Shown: piece by piece, positions 1 through 12,151 of the stretch
How the letters are laid out: every line of letters begins with the position of its first letter
Position numbering within the stretch: the first letter of the stretch is position 1
Assembly (NCBI GenBank): GCA_004794655.1
Contig: SMMW01000001.1
Span: 19,168,501 to 19,232,500 of the forward strand
Length of the DNA stretch: 64,000 nucleotides
Direction: 5' to 3'
Source: Marisa cornuarietis
Lineage: Eukaryota > Mollusca > Gastropoda > Architaenioglossa > Ampullariidae
Made by a program: the position numbers and the translations under genes
The notes under the pieces: model-generated
What the model was told of the DNA's origin: nothing
What the model saw: only the letters and a program-made list of their open reading frames with translations
The model's database searches: none

Positions 1-85
1 AGAAATACTAGACGACAATAAAACGATTTAAAAAAGCAATCACTTGGGTTATATAATATCCGTATTGAAGTTTGATGATACTCAC

Positions 86-3000
86 CTATCAGTTTTCTCG
101 AAAAATTTACGCATCGAATGGTACTTGAGAAGTGTTAGCAGACGATATACAGGTATACCTGGGAATGTAAAATGCCCCTATAGAGACTAGTAAACTGGCG
201 TAACTGTCTAAGGAAAGGAAATTGAAATATTGCTTAACTATAAAACAAAGGAATTAAAGAGGGAAAATTAGAATATGTACAAAGGTTGGGGTTATTGTCT
301 AACTTGACAGAGACTTTTGACAAGTTAATAAGTAGCATATAAGCAGCATAGATAGATAACGTTGTCAAGGCTACAGCCAATGACAGAGCTGGAACTAAAT
401 ACTTATTATACAAGGACTTTTGTGACGTCACCTTTTTGTGCTTATATCTCAGGAACAGAAGGAGGTTATTCATTGAGATTTTGAAAAAAATACTGTCCTC
501 GCTCATGAAATCTATGAAACTAAAAAGGGTATAAAGATAGGTGTAGTAAATATGCTAAGCATTAGCGGATGAACTCACCTGAATCCTCAGCACTTAACAA
601 TAAGGGGAACTTGAGATGAAACTCTGAAAAAATAACACACAACATACAAACACTAGGAGACATCGCACATATATTACGCAAACTCACAAAAAATGTTTCT
701 AGATGTATACCTTATCGCTGCATGCTCGTATATTGAAAGGGTGATTAAAAAAATCCCAAAACGGTACCAAAAAAATCCACTTTTTCCCTCCCCCACCCCC
801 ATCACCCATTGACTCACTAACTCGTTAACCTATTCACTCACTCTTGTACTCAGAAAAATGCACACAGGGATTTCATGACGTCATTTCTTGTATACAAGTT
901 ACATGCGCTTTTTTACCTGCGTTTGCACACATCTTTTTTTTTAAATAAGAACTTTGTATCTCTGCCAGGTATAATATTTAAAAGTTACAATAATGCTCGT
1001 TCCCAGAGAGGAGCGCCTTTTACTGGAACTGTATTTTCTCTCAGTCGCGAGCAGCACTAGGACACTAGCACAACGACACGATGACCACAGAGGAAGCTTA
1101 CGAAAGATGAGTGACTCACTGGACGCCAGGCCCAGCATGGTGGACATGGGTAGGACGGACATCAGGTCCAGCGAAAAGTGAGGTCTGTTGTAATAATGCC
1201 GCACCGTCTGTCGAAGGTCGCGCACCTGCACCAACAAGAACAACACGTTTACGACATAATTCTTTGTGACGGTACTGCTACTACTAATGATGCACTCATG
1301 TCACTCACAATAGAAGTTGCATTAGTTTGTTTATTTTTTAGTTCTATCCACCGATGTGCATTTTCTACTGATGGGTCATCTGATAAATCGACCATCTCTT
1401 AGAGTCTGTTAAAGAGTACTATTTCATCAATGTTTGCTTATTATCCTCGCATAGCTGCATTTTTATAAAAGCTTATGAACACAATTATCCGAAAGGTCTC
1501 GGTGATTCATTGTAACCCATTTCTGGTGCCTTTCGTGATTTAGATACAAATTGAAATCAAAATCCAAGAAAGGTCATCAACATGAGATGGCTGACATGAA
1601 GGAGGAGGCCTGTAATGTTTCTGAATGCTGTATCTCCGGGAATGACGTCACATACTTCCCCTCCCCTCTTCATGCACAAAAAAAAATTCCAGTCTTCAGT
1701 GTTGCTGCGAATTCTTTTTTTTTTTGCAGTTCTTCAGACAGAACAGTGGCAGAGTTCGAACGACTGTGAAGGCCACGGACACACGGGAGTGTCTCTTGAA
1801 AATTATCCAGGGGTCTAAAGACCGTCTTAATGACGATGTCCTAGTGAAGGTGATGTCTGCCTTTTCTAACCTTCTGTCTCACTCGTTCCTCTCACCAGCC
1901 CCACCTTCCCTTTTCCTTTTTCAAGGGCTTTTGGATAGTAAGACAAATTAGTCATGAAGCTTTAGTAAAGGTTATGAGGCACATTCACAGACTGTCTGTA
2001 CTCAATGCCTTCAAAATCCAAATTTCTTGTCTGGTAAATGTTTCCAGCAGTCAACGGTTACCGCAATACTAACAAAGGCAAAAAACCTTAAAATCATAGG
2101 TAAAATAGTCATTAAAATAATTATGCATAAGGATACATCAACTAAAAATAGTATATGACCTTCCTGTAGACAAAAGAACGCTGCAAACTAGGGCCATGTT
2201 CAGACAAATGGTGTGGAAATGCGTAATTCTCCACCGCACACTCATCGTCACACTCTATTCTTTTTTATAAGCTAAATACGGAGAGATTTCTTTCTTCAGT
2301 TTAGGCTCGTGTCCATGAATGAAGGCAGGTAAATGCGCAAACTACTGCATTAAAAGGAGGTAAGCAATGGAAATCTTACAAAGGCTGAAATTTATCTACT
2401 AATGTATGAGAATAAGAGATGGATTTATGTGATACTCACTAAGCATCCATCTTCTAAGTATGCGGTTCTTGATTGGACGCCGATGTCCATCAAATAGATG
2501 ATATCGCACACTACGTCCAGCAAGGGAAACCCTTTTTGTGCCAGAGGCTGCAAGAAATGGAGAAATTTCTTAAGGTATTTTCCATCCTCACACTACAGAA
2601 TCAATCTTGTGGCCAGGAATCCAATTAGCGGACTGACAAGGCCAAGCAGAACCACCCCCAAAAAACAAGAAGTAGATTCCTGTTGTTTGCTTGCGTGTAA
2701 GCCATCCACATCACTTCGCAATAAAACTTAAGAGGCATAACATATAGTATAAAGTGTAACCAATTAATTACTGGACCAACGCTTTTAACACACATAGGTG
2801 GGGCATCATTTGCGGAAGTAATTTTTTTAAAGCTACGTCGTTTGTATGGAATAACATTCCCAAAATCCGTCATGACTCTTTGGTCCTAACAATGTTATGG
2901 CACTACCCTGACCTTTACTCTGTCGCTCTAACAGTGTCATTTAAATGCTTCGAAGTAACACTCATTCTAACAACAGCTTAGCACTGCCCTCACCCTGACT

Positions 3001-3122
3001 CTGTCGCTTCAGCACCAGAGAGAGGAGAGTAAGCCAGCTCGCCGTTATCCTATCTCTCTATAACATGTTTTTGTGCGCAGCTCAGTCCCTCTTATGTCAA
3101 GACTCTCTCTCTCTCACACGCA

Positions 3123-3154
<32 letters not shown>

Positions 3155-5424
3155 CACACACACACCACAGGGCCTGCATTTGCAGTCTCTCTCACCTGCG
3201 CGGCAAGTGCGACCCGCGACGGACATATGACATTATGGTAAACTACTCACATAGTCCCGCATGTCTTCGAAGGCGATCCGGAGGATGACAAAGAACCAAT
3301 TATAGATCACTGCCACGGTGACCAGGACCTGCAAGTCGTAACAAAACTAGGAAAAAAGCTTCGTTAAAAAGAGACCACACGCTACTTTCAAACAATCAGG
3401 AGTGCGCGCACACACACACACGAACACGTGAACACACAAACTCATGCACATACGCATTAAAATTATACACCTACGCGCCTGCACGCACATATGTATATAG
3501 AAAAAAAATATATATATATAACTTAACGAATGCTTATAAACTTCAAATTTGCTTTGCCTTCATTGATGGACACAACTATGAGACTGGAACAAAGCAAACT
3601 TTCAAGTTCTCCATACACTGATCAAAAGATTGTGTGCATGATAAGACAATAACACACCCATATATATATATATATACAATACATTCATACATACTTCTGT
3701 ACCGTAAACAAAGGCCTACCATCCAGAAATACGCTCCTCTGCTATCTGGATCCACGAAGACATCCTGCATGTTGAACCAACAGGTGTCAACCTGCGTGTA
3801 AGCATGTATTGTAGTTATTTATTAAAATCTTTTCACGCAATAAATTGTTTATGTGGTTGTGTACGTGGAACTTATGTAAATAGTTTACACCTCTGTTATA
3901 TACAGCGTCATGACTTTCGGTGTTTGCTAGGGGTGGGAACATTGCAAAGCAGGATAGTCACAAATTGAACAATAATATTAAAAAATCAGGGAGGAGACAA
4001 AGCGACACAGCAACAACGCATTACAAGTTTCGCATCCGTAAGCTGCTGTTTTGCACCCACTCCGACAGACGAAAAGACAGAAGTGGTAAGTTTAGAGTTC
4101 CTAGAGCTAGAACCACACACTATCTGCCCTCATTTATTCCAATCCAATCCAGATGTACAACCGACTCCTGGATAGGACGCACGCATAAATGCAGATGGCC
4201 GTACCGCTTACCTCATTGATATGTATACGTTTGAACTGATGCTAAACTCGTCTCTGTGTTTTCCTATTTTGAGTAGCAATAAGCATGTGTATAGATTTTT
4301 ATTACTTACGAGGGAGACTGTCAGAACTAAATGAAATGAATTGGATGTAGTCAGTTTATGGAGGTTTTTTTATAGCCTGTGTTAATTTTTCAGGTAAAGT
4401 GCTGTTCTCGTGCTATCATTGGCAGAAAAAAAACAATTTCCTGAAAAGTATTTTAAAGATATTTTGTACTATCTTTCACAAAACCTAGGGATGATTTCCG
4501 ATGAACCGTTGAACATGAACTGGAGTACTTGAGTACCTACTGTCTCTCAGTTTTACGCTAAGAGGGTCTTTAAACAGCTCATCTCTTTGCAATAAAAGCA
4601 CCATGTTGTTTGATTGTCTTGTTCAAAGCAAACGTGCTACAAAGGCAGCTGTGTTAATATGTTAGCGAGGTGTATGTCCAATGGAGAATGTAGGAACGAA
4701 ATGATATTTGTTCCTTGTAGTGTTGATTTTTGTTTGGCCATGTTTACTGCTTATGTCTATTGTCCATACATACATATTTTTGTCTAAGTTACAGTGACTT
4801 TTATGTTTTTCAGCACTTTTCCGAAATTTCTTAATAATAACAAGAACAATAACACTAATTATTGCTGAGCCGTATTTCCCCATGTCAAAGCGAGCTCAGT
4901 ACTCTGGACACGAAAGAAAGCCAACGAGCCAACGGTTAACAACACAAAAATGAAACATAAGCACTAGAAAACAAACATGACGACACTGTAAGTACGCTAG
5001 TATAACAAGCTGAACATGCTGATGTATCTAGACGTGGCTAGATGTGTAACGATAAAACATTCCGCACTTCCACCCATTGACTTGGTCATTTTCAGATGCC
5101 CGAAACTCTTCAATACTTCTGACGTTTTAAACAAAATTTGAACGTTTAAGAAAGGATCCGAGTCCTTTTTTTCTTCTTCCTTTTCTCTAATCCATCGCCT
5201 TCTTTTTTATGTCTGTCTGCCTGGCTGTCTGTTTCTGTGTTCAGACACAGACTTTGCATGCGTACAGAGTACAAACCTGTTTTCGGCGCATTTCAGCAGT
5301 TTCCTGGCACGATGGTGCCGTGATCTTCAACTTCCCATCCCTCGATTCCGTCTCCTTACGTGCGCTGTACTGACCCTCTGACCCCAACGTCGACTCTTGG
5401 CATGGTGATCTTTCCGTTCTGGCT
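86..5424 (-). CDS. Cyclic-nucleotide-gated cation channel, N-terminal half (partial, multi-exon)
   Basis: This is a CNG-family channel subunit: a plasma- or ciliary-membrane cation channel opened by cGMP or cAMP. Exons on the minus strand, in coding order: 5424-5277 (hydrophilic pre-S1 segment), 3764-3720 (DVFVDPDSRGAYFW), 3328-3251 (S1, VIYNWFFVILRIAF), 2547-2440 (S2, YLMDIGVQSRTAYLEDG), 1225-1120 (S2-S3 linker and S3, FSLDLMSVLP) and 158-86 (S4 region, RLLTLLKYHSMRKFFE). Every junction has GT/AG sites and compatible phase. The VDPxS..YFxW, RT.YLE.G.LVRD and LD..SVLP blocks are typical of CNG channels and less like HCN or KCNH channels. S5, the pore, S6 and the cyclic-nucleotide-binding domain would lie off the left edge, so selectivity and ligand cannot be judged. 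The 5424 exon needs a phase-2 donor upstream; see the separate first-exon candidates. The family call is fairly certain; subunit A versus B is not. Confidence 0.8.
579..623 (-). CDS. Candidate 45-nt cassette exon in the S3-S4 linker of the CNG gene
   Basis: A stretch with a pyrimidine-rich acceptor (attttttcag) and a consensus donor (CAG|gtgagt) lies between the S3 exon (1225-1120) and the S4 exon (158-86). It is 45 nt long, enters in phase 1 and leaves in phase 1, and would add FHLKFPLLLSAEDS with junction residues. Direct S3-to-S4 splicing already gives the spacing usual for CNG channels, so inclusion would lengthen the S3-S4 linker by 15 residues. It may be an alternative exon or a chance pair of splice sites. 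Confidence 0.4.
4212..4241 (-). CDS. Candidate 30-nt microexon (HQFKRIHINE) of the CNG gene
   Basis: This lies between the pre-S1 exon (ends 5277, phase 0) and the DPDSRG exon (starts 3764, phase 0). The acceptor ends in gagtttag and the donor is ATGAG|gtaagcgg. Its 30 nt are open in phase 0 and add ten mostly basic residues just before S1, a position where CNG channels carry a basic segment. It can be included or skipped without changing frame. No homology supports it, only splice sites and phase. Confidence 0.4.
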
Positions 5425-5722
5425 CTGCACACACACACACACACACACATGTGAAAAAAATATTCGCATTCGCAAGGCAGCAACACCTAGGGTCTTATAC
5501 TCGACGCCTTCTCATCACGTGACCTGAAACCGAAACGGGTGAAGGAGAGCAGACGACCACAGATGTCCAATGCAGTCAAGCGCCCAGTTAAAAAAGACCG
5601 ACTGTTTGTGGCAAAACCAACATGCCGGTGCAATGAACCAGAGATCTGTACAGAACATTGGACTGTCAGCACCGACGTCCGACTTATTGTGTAGGGATGG
5701 CAAGCCACTCACCACCACTTAC

Positions 5723-5742
5723 CTTTCCACGGAAATTGCCAT
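5723..5742 (-). CDS. Candidate alternative first coding exon (MAISVE) of the CNG gene
   Basis: An ATG in good context (GTCATGG) is followed by six codons and a strong donor (GAAAG|gtaagtgg) in phase 2. The 5424-5277 exon requires a phase-2 donor, and the split codon would read AG+A, giving arginine. It is about 300 nt upstream of that exon, so it could be a proximal alternative start. No promoter was recognised and the evidence is splice phase only. Confidence 0.3.
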
Positions 5743-7050
5743 GACGATGAGCAGCGATGTACCATTCTCCGACTCGCAGTCCCGCGCTCATAAAAATTTC
5801 ACTTTCGGCATTTACTTGGTCAGTTCCGCATGTTCTTAATCTCTCCTCTACTTCCACGTCTGACCAAGCTAGCTATGGATAACGAGATCCACAATTTGAA
5901 CAAAAATTCTCTCTTCTATTGTAATTTCATATTTTAAAAAAAGTCTTGACGCATATCCAGGTGGTGGCGACGTCATTCCAACGGTTATTCACGACAAAAG
6001 AAAGTTAATGTAAACTTTAAAAATATATATAAACATCCATTACTAATTGGGATAAGCGGCTTCGCCATGGCTAAATTCTTCCACAACTGTTGAACTGTCA
6101 CTTCATTTGAGTCAAGCTCATTTATGCGCGGCTTCATTGGAGCAAAGTAGTAAAACATTTGTGTTCTTTATGTCCCTTCCCTTGCTAGACAGTTTGACAG
6201 CTCCTGCTCGGCAACAAGGGGCACGACGATTTTCCTTCCCTGCCTTCCATTTTACTTCCACATGGCTGTCCTCTGAAAGTACGTTGTCTATTATTTCTAA
6301 TGTACAGCAGAGCCACCAGGCAATTTTGTATGCGTGATACTTGTTTTCTTTCCTTTTGGAGCCATATCTAACATAATAGAAAGCAGAAAATAAATATTAC
6401 TAGTATGTTTCCGAGCGACAAAAATCAAACGTAACCTATGACATTCCCTCTGTAGGAGAATTAGGAGAGAATTTACGATGGTCCAATACGGAAGACTTTA
6501 TTAGTAGGACACAATTTTCTCAGTTTATCTCATGACTCGGTTCACCCCTCTGCAGGAGAAAGAGGAGGCACCAAATATACTTTATTTTCCACCAGAGTTA
6601 ACTGCTAACATCTTCTCCTACCATGTGTATAATAATCAGTTTATTCTCTGCAACTGTGTATGAAAACCATGACTCTACGAATTCTTGGGAGAACCTCCAG
6701 ATGGCTTTGCCAATGAAATACTGCAGTCAGCCCTGGCTTTCCTCTAAATCGCTCCGGACATCTGTAATCACATCCGGGTCTAATACTTCATTTTCTGAGA
6801 AAATAGGAGGCTTACCACGCAGACAGAAAAGCACTGTCAAAATTCATAGAGCCTGGCATCCAGCTGAAAAAACGAGTGTAAAACTGAACAGTGGATGTGT
6901 GTGTGTGTGTGTGCGGGAGTGGGGTGGAACGGGTTGGCAGTGTGTAGATAGGTGTAAGTGAGAGACATTGCATATAAAGATAGACAGGAATGTGTAAGAA
7001 TACGTATATATTTAAGATAAGATAAGATAATACTCTGAATATATATTCTG

Positions 7051-7097
7051 TGTATCTCAATACGCCTGTGAGGATGAAAGAATCAAGAATAAAAAAT

Positions 7098-7098
<1 letters not shown>
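7051..7098 (+). repeat. Left copy of a 48-bp perfect direct repeat flanking an rRNA-like insert
   Basis: The 48 bases beginning tgtatctcaatacgcctg and ending aataaaaaatc recur without mismatch at 7709-7756. Exactly 610 bp separate the two copies, and the separated sequence begins with SSU-rRNA-like sequence directly after this copy. Confidence 0.95.
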
Positions 7099-7128
<30 letters not shown>

Positions 7129-7240
7129 ATCCGATGAACGGTGTGGTGAGAGCGTTGGGTTGACGATGTGGCGTTGTGCCGAGCCCATAGAGGTTCAAGC
7201 TGAGCAGTCCGACCGGTGTAGGCGGCGGACGGGGCCTAAG
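7099..7240 (+). rRNA. Fragment resembling the 3' end of nuclear small-subunit (18S) rRNA, diverged
   Basis: Directly after the left 48-bp repeat the sequence reads ctgccctttgtacacaccgcccgtcgctac, the near-universal SSU rRNA segment entering helix 44. About 130 nt further comes taaggaagtacacg, at roughly the spacing where 18S has gaggaagtaaaagtcg. The decoding-site segment gtcgtaacaagg is not preserved and the intervening bases do not match a standard molluscan 18S, so this is not a functional rRNA gene. It could be a decayed retrocopy or rDNA-derived insertion, or come from a divergent SSU. The first about 30 nt are certain as SSU-like; the rest is tentative. Confidence 0.65.
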
Positions 7241-7708
7241 GAAGTACACGTATACAGGCAAACGTGTAGGGAATACGGACGTTTCTTGTGGTAAGCCCGT
7301 TCGAAGGGGTGGACTAATGTCTCTTGGAGATCGTAGGCCGACGGACATTTTTCCACCCTCACCATCCCAGAGGGGATGGGGATTGTGCCCAACCATCCCC
7401 GATAGTGCCCCCCGGACAACCCCACTCGTCCCCTTGAGACCCCCCAGGGACCAACCCAATTCCAATTCCGTACGGCAGTTCCATCTTGCCTACGATGATT
7501 TCCCTTTAGCTAGACGATGAACGTAGTCTTGCTAAAGACTAGGGCGCTAGGAGAGGGATGAGCTCCACCTAGCTATGCCCTTGCTCATGAAAGGCGGGGC
7601 ACAGGTGGCGCCGGTCGCCTGTGCAGTAGAGGTAGGATTTCCTGCGGACTAGTCCCTGTTTCCTCCCCCCGTCCCCCAACGAGGAGGTTTCCTCTTCACG
7701 GTGCGGTC
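7241..7708. other. Remainder of the insert between the 48-bp repeats
   Basis: These 468 bp are more GC- and C-rich than the surrounding AT-rich intron and continue without a break from the SSU-like segment to the right 48-bp repeat. They contain runs such as ccaccctcaccatccc and ccccccgtccccc. No 5.8S or 28S segment was recognised. It could be internal transcribed spacer from the same rDNA unit (inference). Confidence 0.5.
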
Positions 7709-7756
7709 TGTATCTCAATACGCCTGTGAGGATGAAAGAATCAAGAATAAAAAATC
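7709..7756 (+). repeat. Right copy of the 48-bp perfect direct repeat
   Basis: Identical to 7051-7098 over 48 bases. Sequence after it (taagattcaaagc) differs from that after the left copy, and the base composition returns to that of the surrounding DNA. Confidence 0.95.
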
Positions 7757-8115
7757 TAAGATTCAAAGCAGTGGCGTCATTGTAAGACACGAATATGCTC
7801 ACAATTAACCTGTTGGTTGTAATTCTCATGATGTAAGCATAATAACAACAATAAAGTTGCAGTGTTGACCTTCAAACGAAAGTGTTTAATGGACTCAAAT
7901 TTAAGGAATTAGTACACTGCAATAAACAAATAACATAAAAACAGAATACATGGATTAAAAATAAAGAGGGTATATTTTCTCTTGCAGTAAATGTGTACAG
8001 CTCAAGGCAAGATATTTTTCCCCCACATAGAGGTGAATTTTGCCCACAAATCCCAGCTCTTATTCAGTGATGCCTTCGCAACGTCACCAATCCATGTACT
8101 ATGCTGATATGTGTG

Positions 8116-8220
8116 CTGTTAACCTCTTCCTGTCCATAGTGATATTTGTCCTGTTAACCTCTTCCTGTCCATAGTGATATTTGTCCTGTTAACCTCTTCC
8201 TCTCCATAGTGATATTTGTA
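8116..8220 (+). repeat. Minisatellite, three 35-bp units
   Basis: Three head-to-tail units start with ctgttaacctcttcctgtcc and end with atttgt. Units one and two (8116-8150, 8151-8185) are identical; the third has a g-to-c change (cttcctctcc) and a different last base. Confidence 0.9.
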
Positions 8221-9084
8221 GGCATGAATTTCAAAAAGGAAAATGGGGCGGGGGTATTCACATCGTTCTGGGTAAATACCTCGTTCTAACCTTGACTCAG
8301 CCATTAGAAAGATGTTGCTTTAATTAAGATACTGCCCGTGGTATGTGGCCTTATGCCGTTTAGACCCCCGGCAGTCAATCCACATGAAAACAGCAGCCTG
8401 TAATTTTCATGACTCCATTTAATACAAAGTGCAGTTCCTCAGATTTTGCGCAATTAGAGGGCAACATGCAGCCACTATTTTATTGTAATCAGCTCAGATT
8501 GATCGTCTGCTTTGCGCTCGAGAACGTATCTGGGTATAGATGTGTAGCAGTCAGAACTGTTCGTTTAACAAACCGAAAAATAGTCTTTTCCTTTTCCTCT
8601 ATATGACAGGGAGTGTCTTATTATTTTGTTTATTTCCCTTCAACATTACCTCTTACTTCCACAGTAAGGGAACAAAACAGCTCAAGGTGACAGTTCAAAA
8701 TGACACATAACTATATTAGTCTAACAGCATAAGGTTTATTTTCGGAGGTAATTTTACGGGGCTGGGGGAGGAAGTAGCCAATCTTTTCATACAAGGCTCA
8801 GTTGAAAAGTCGCTTTTGATTTGTTCCATTTGACTGAGAGAAGACAGAGCGACATTATTTAGGAGCATGAGGAAACTTATGAGCACTCTAATGAACAGCC
8901 CCACACAAAGGATGGGAAACTACTACCCGCCATTATCACCCCAACCAATCCACAATTTACCTCTAAATAGTTAGTTTTATGTGGGATTTCACCTCAGAGC
9001 AGATTTCATTTTATTACATTTGTTTACTGCCCGCATGTGAGCACTTCGGTTTTCATTTTTGACGAGGTGCCATCAAACTTCTCG

Positions 9085-9987
9085 CTAGGTAATGAAATCT
9101 ATTTTTCTCTCTCTAGGTTTTCCTACATCAATTCCATCTGTCCCAGGCAAGCCAACACAACAAAGGACAATATTTTTCTTTGATTGGACTGAATTGCATT
9201 CAGCTAAGGAAGCCAAGAGAAAGCCGACACAGTTCAAATTATGATGCGCCAAGACGAAGCCGGGGAAGGAGTGATGCACATCATGTAGGACACCATAATG
9301 TTTGATACGTTGAACTTCTGCGAAAGGATCCATCATGGGTTATCATTGGTTTATTTTTGTATGATTTAGGTTGTAGAAAATCAAGTACAACAAGTAAAAC
9401 TAAATCTCAAATTTTAGCTTAACTCAAACTAAGTCTTACTCCCAAGGCTAATACATCAATGTTTAGCCTTTTAGGGCAAAGAACGCAAAAATGGCCCAAA
9501 GAATGGATGCAGTCACCGGTCATACTCATTCAAAAATAAAAAAAGAAACCACAAACCTGCAAGACCTACAGAACACTAAGCCTAATCAATCATCCCAGCA
9601 GTCATGCTGAAAGTAATATAGAATCGCATCAGGACCACAGCTGGAAAGCTGCTGGAAGAAGAAGAGACTGACTTCAGACCAAGCAGGAGTACAGTTGAGC
9701 GGATCTTTAATTGTCGGTTCTTGAGAAGCATCTTTGACATCAGCGGGGCCTTTATCACAACTTAATAGACTTTCAAAAGACATTTTACAGAGACTGGCAA
9801 GAGGGACTGTGGCATTTGGTGCAAAAATTCCACATGGAAGGGACCCGTCCAAATCGTCGAAGCGCTGTGAAATAGCACAACAAGCGCCGTACTGCTGGAT
9901 AACCAAATGGGAGCTAACTTTCACCCCATAGTAGTTCGGGTGAACCTTATCACTGGTGCTGTTCAATACCTTATTGGATAATTTCAA
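9085..9987 (-). other. Two unassigned open frames (9586-9987 and 9085-9336)
   Basis: A 133-codon frame without an ATG at its start (9987-9586) and an 83-codon frame starting with ATG (9336-9085) lie close together on the minus strand. They have mixed, non-repetitive composition, for example GFVLAHHNLNCVGFLLASLA. No motif, signal peptide or splice structure was recognised. Frames of this length can occur by chance in 64 kb, so they may be relics of a mobile element or nothing. Confidence 0.2.
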
Positions 9988-12151
9988 ACGTGATAACCTC
10001 CAAGACCATTACATTCCCATTTCCATCGGGGGAAGGGCAATTAGCAGCCTACGCTGTGCAGGTAGCATTCGAGAACACGTGGCTGTTCTGGATCTCGAAC
10101 AGAGAACATAAAACCAATGACTTTTAACGGTCGTCACATTCGCAGGACACCAGAAACCCCCTATTTGCAACAATCAAGCGGTGTAAGCGGGTCTGGTTTT
10201 GTCATGTGACCCACCACATTTTGTCGAACACTGTTCTTCAATGTAGCCAGGAAGCCGCGGTGGCCAGAGGAAGAACTGGTTTACGAACGTAAAGGAGTGA
10301 AATCGTCATACTAAGCACTGCTCACTATCGCCTAAGACAGATCTCAGTGACGGGTCTTGTCTGCTGCCGCGTCCATCCATGTGCTTGACCCAACGACCGG
10401 TATCAGTCAAGGAACGAATGACTGATTCTTTTGCTTGCTAGTAACATTCCTCGTCCACTTGATTAGTTTTCCCCTTTTGGAATCTGACAATAAAACAGCG
10501 AGCTAAGACAACCACAATGAACAACAGCAAACATGTATGCTGCCGAACGTCGTAGATACGAGGGGAAAGGTCGTAACATGAGAAGAGAGCTAACTCCGGT
10601 GTACGTGCTTACAGAAGAAGACCAAGACAAACAAATAACACACCATTGCCTAGACCACGCTTGGGACAAGCATGAGCATCGTCCTAGTGCAGACTTTGAG
10701 GTTCGTGTGACGCGCTCGCGGGTTCGTCCTTGACCTTGTCGGTCCTCGTCGCCTGTGAAAACACGCGTCTTGTCACCAAAGACAAAGAAAGCTGTAATTC
10801 ACCCCAACATTATCGATCTAACGTCTTGCCCTGCCCAGTCTCTGAAACTTCGAGGAAAATGAAAACAGAAAAAAAGACGTTTTTTTTAGTCTGAGTTTAG
10901 AAGGATGGGGGACTCAAGCTTGAATTAAATAACCTCATTCTTCACGAAACGGATCCACTGTTGCCAAGATCTCAAGGCATCTCAAGGCATATGATTTCTG
11001 TTTGATTTCTACTGGGGGATAGCATAAAAACTTTGATGATTTATAGGTCTGTTTCAAGTAGCTGAGTCGAGGGCTATGCTAATGAATTTTCCTCTTGAAA
11101 ATTTTCTAATCCCAAGAATATGTTCGTAAACCACTTCTTTTATCATGCCTATTTATTTTTCTAAGACTTGCGTCTTTCTCTCTTGCTTTTCTTTTTTTTT
11201 TTTTTTTTTGGTAGTGTGCGTAACTAGGAGTCAAGGAGCTATGTGAAAGGATACTGTCAGCCGCCAACGAAGCTCTAAAAATCCAGCTTTTGCATCACAT
11301 CATGCAAACACGCCACCCTGGTATGGCTTCTGGTTTTCAACCGCTCGGTCTTTCGATTGCTCAGTTCTTACTGCATAGATTGCAGTTGTCACCGGTCCTC
11401 TCTGACGAAATGTTCAAATTGAGATATTTTCCAAGCCCAAGCTGAATGTGTGTTGGCATTTTTCTCTGTGTAAAAGGTCAAATTACCTTCAGTATTCTTT
11501 TATTTTTCCGTTCCCTTTATTTCTCTCGTTTCTTCGTTCCCTTACTACTTAACCTTTGCTGCTCTTTTCTGTTTTCTGACTTTTGTATCTGCAAATCTTC
11601 GTTTATTTATTTATTCATTCGTTTTTCGGTCTTGGGTGTTTCTTTATAAATCAAAAAATGCATCAGAATCAGTTTTTGCAGAGAACGATTAATGCGCACA
11701 GCTCGTCCCAATCACGATGAAGAAGGATGACTGGGGATCTATGAGCTAGTCAAAAAAGGGGCTAAGTCAAAACTCTGTGTAGCCATACACGAAAAAAACA
11801 GGACCTTTCGATTTTTCAGCCGAACTTCTATGTCTAACCCTAAAGGTAACAACCTCTTCTTCATGACTATGGCTTCAGGTGGTGCCTAGCGCGAAGGCAG
11901 GTTAAGTTGACATCCCAGTTAAGTTGCTAACATCCCAGCCATCGGCCATTGTTCCTGCCTGACGCTGAGCAGACAGGTACACGTTATGCTCTCGTGTACA
12001 CTTACCTGTCGCAGCCCATCTGGTGCACGAGGGACAGGGGAAGGGAGGTGTCGCCTCACACAACAATGGTCCCACGTCTCACCTAACCCCCTTCCTTCCC
12101 CCGTTTTCTCTTCTTTTTCATCATCACTAGCCTCTGTATCATCAGATTTGC

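Noticed and set aside
234..506. 90-codon minus-strand frame with a hydrophobic segment
   Set aside because: Lies between CNG S3 and S4 exons, resembles no channel segment and lacks a usable acceptor in phase.
4312..4328. 17-nt stretch with splice-like borders (minus)
   Set aside because: Breaks frame between neighbouring CNG exons; probably chance.
8116..8220. Spaced repeats as a possible CRISPR array
   Set aside because: Units are head-to-tail without spacers; an ordinary minisatellite in a eukaryotic genome.
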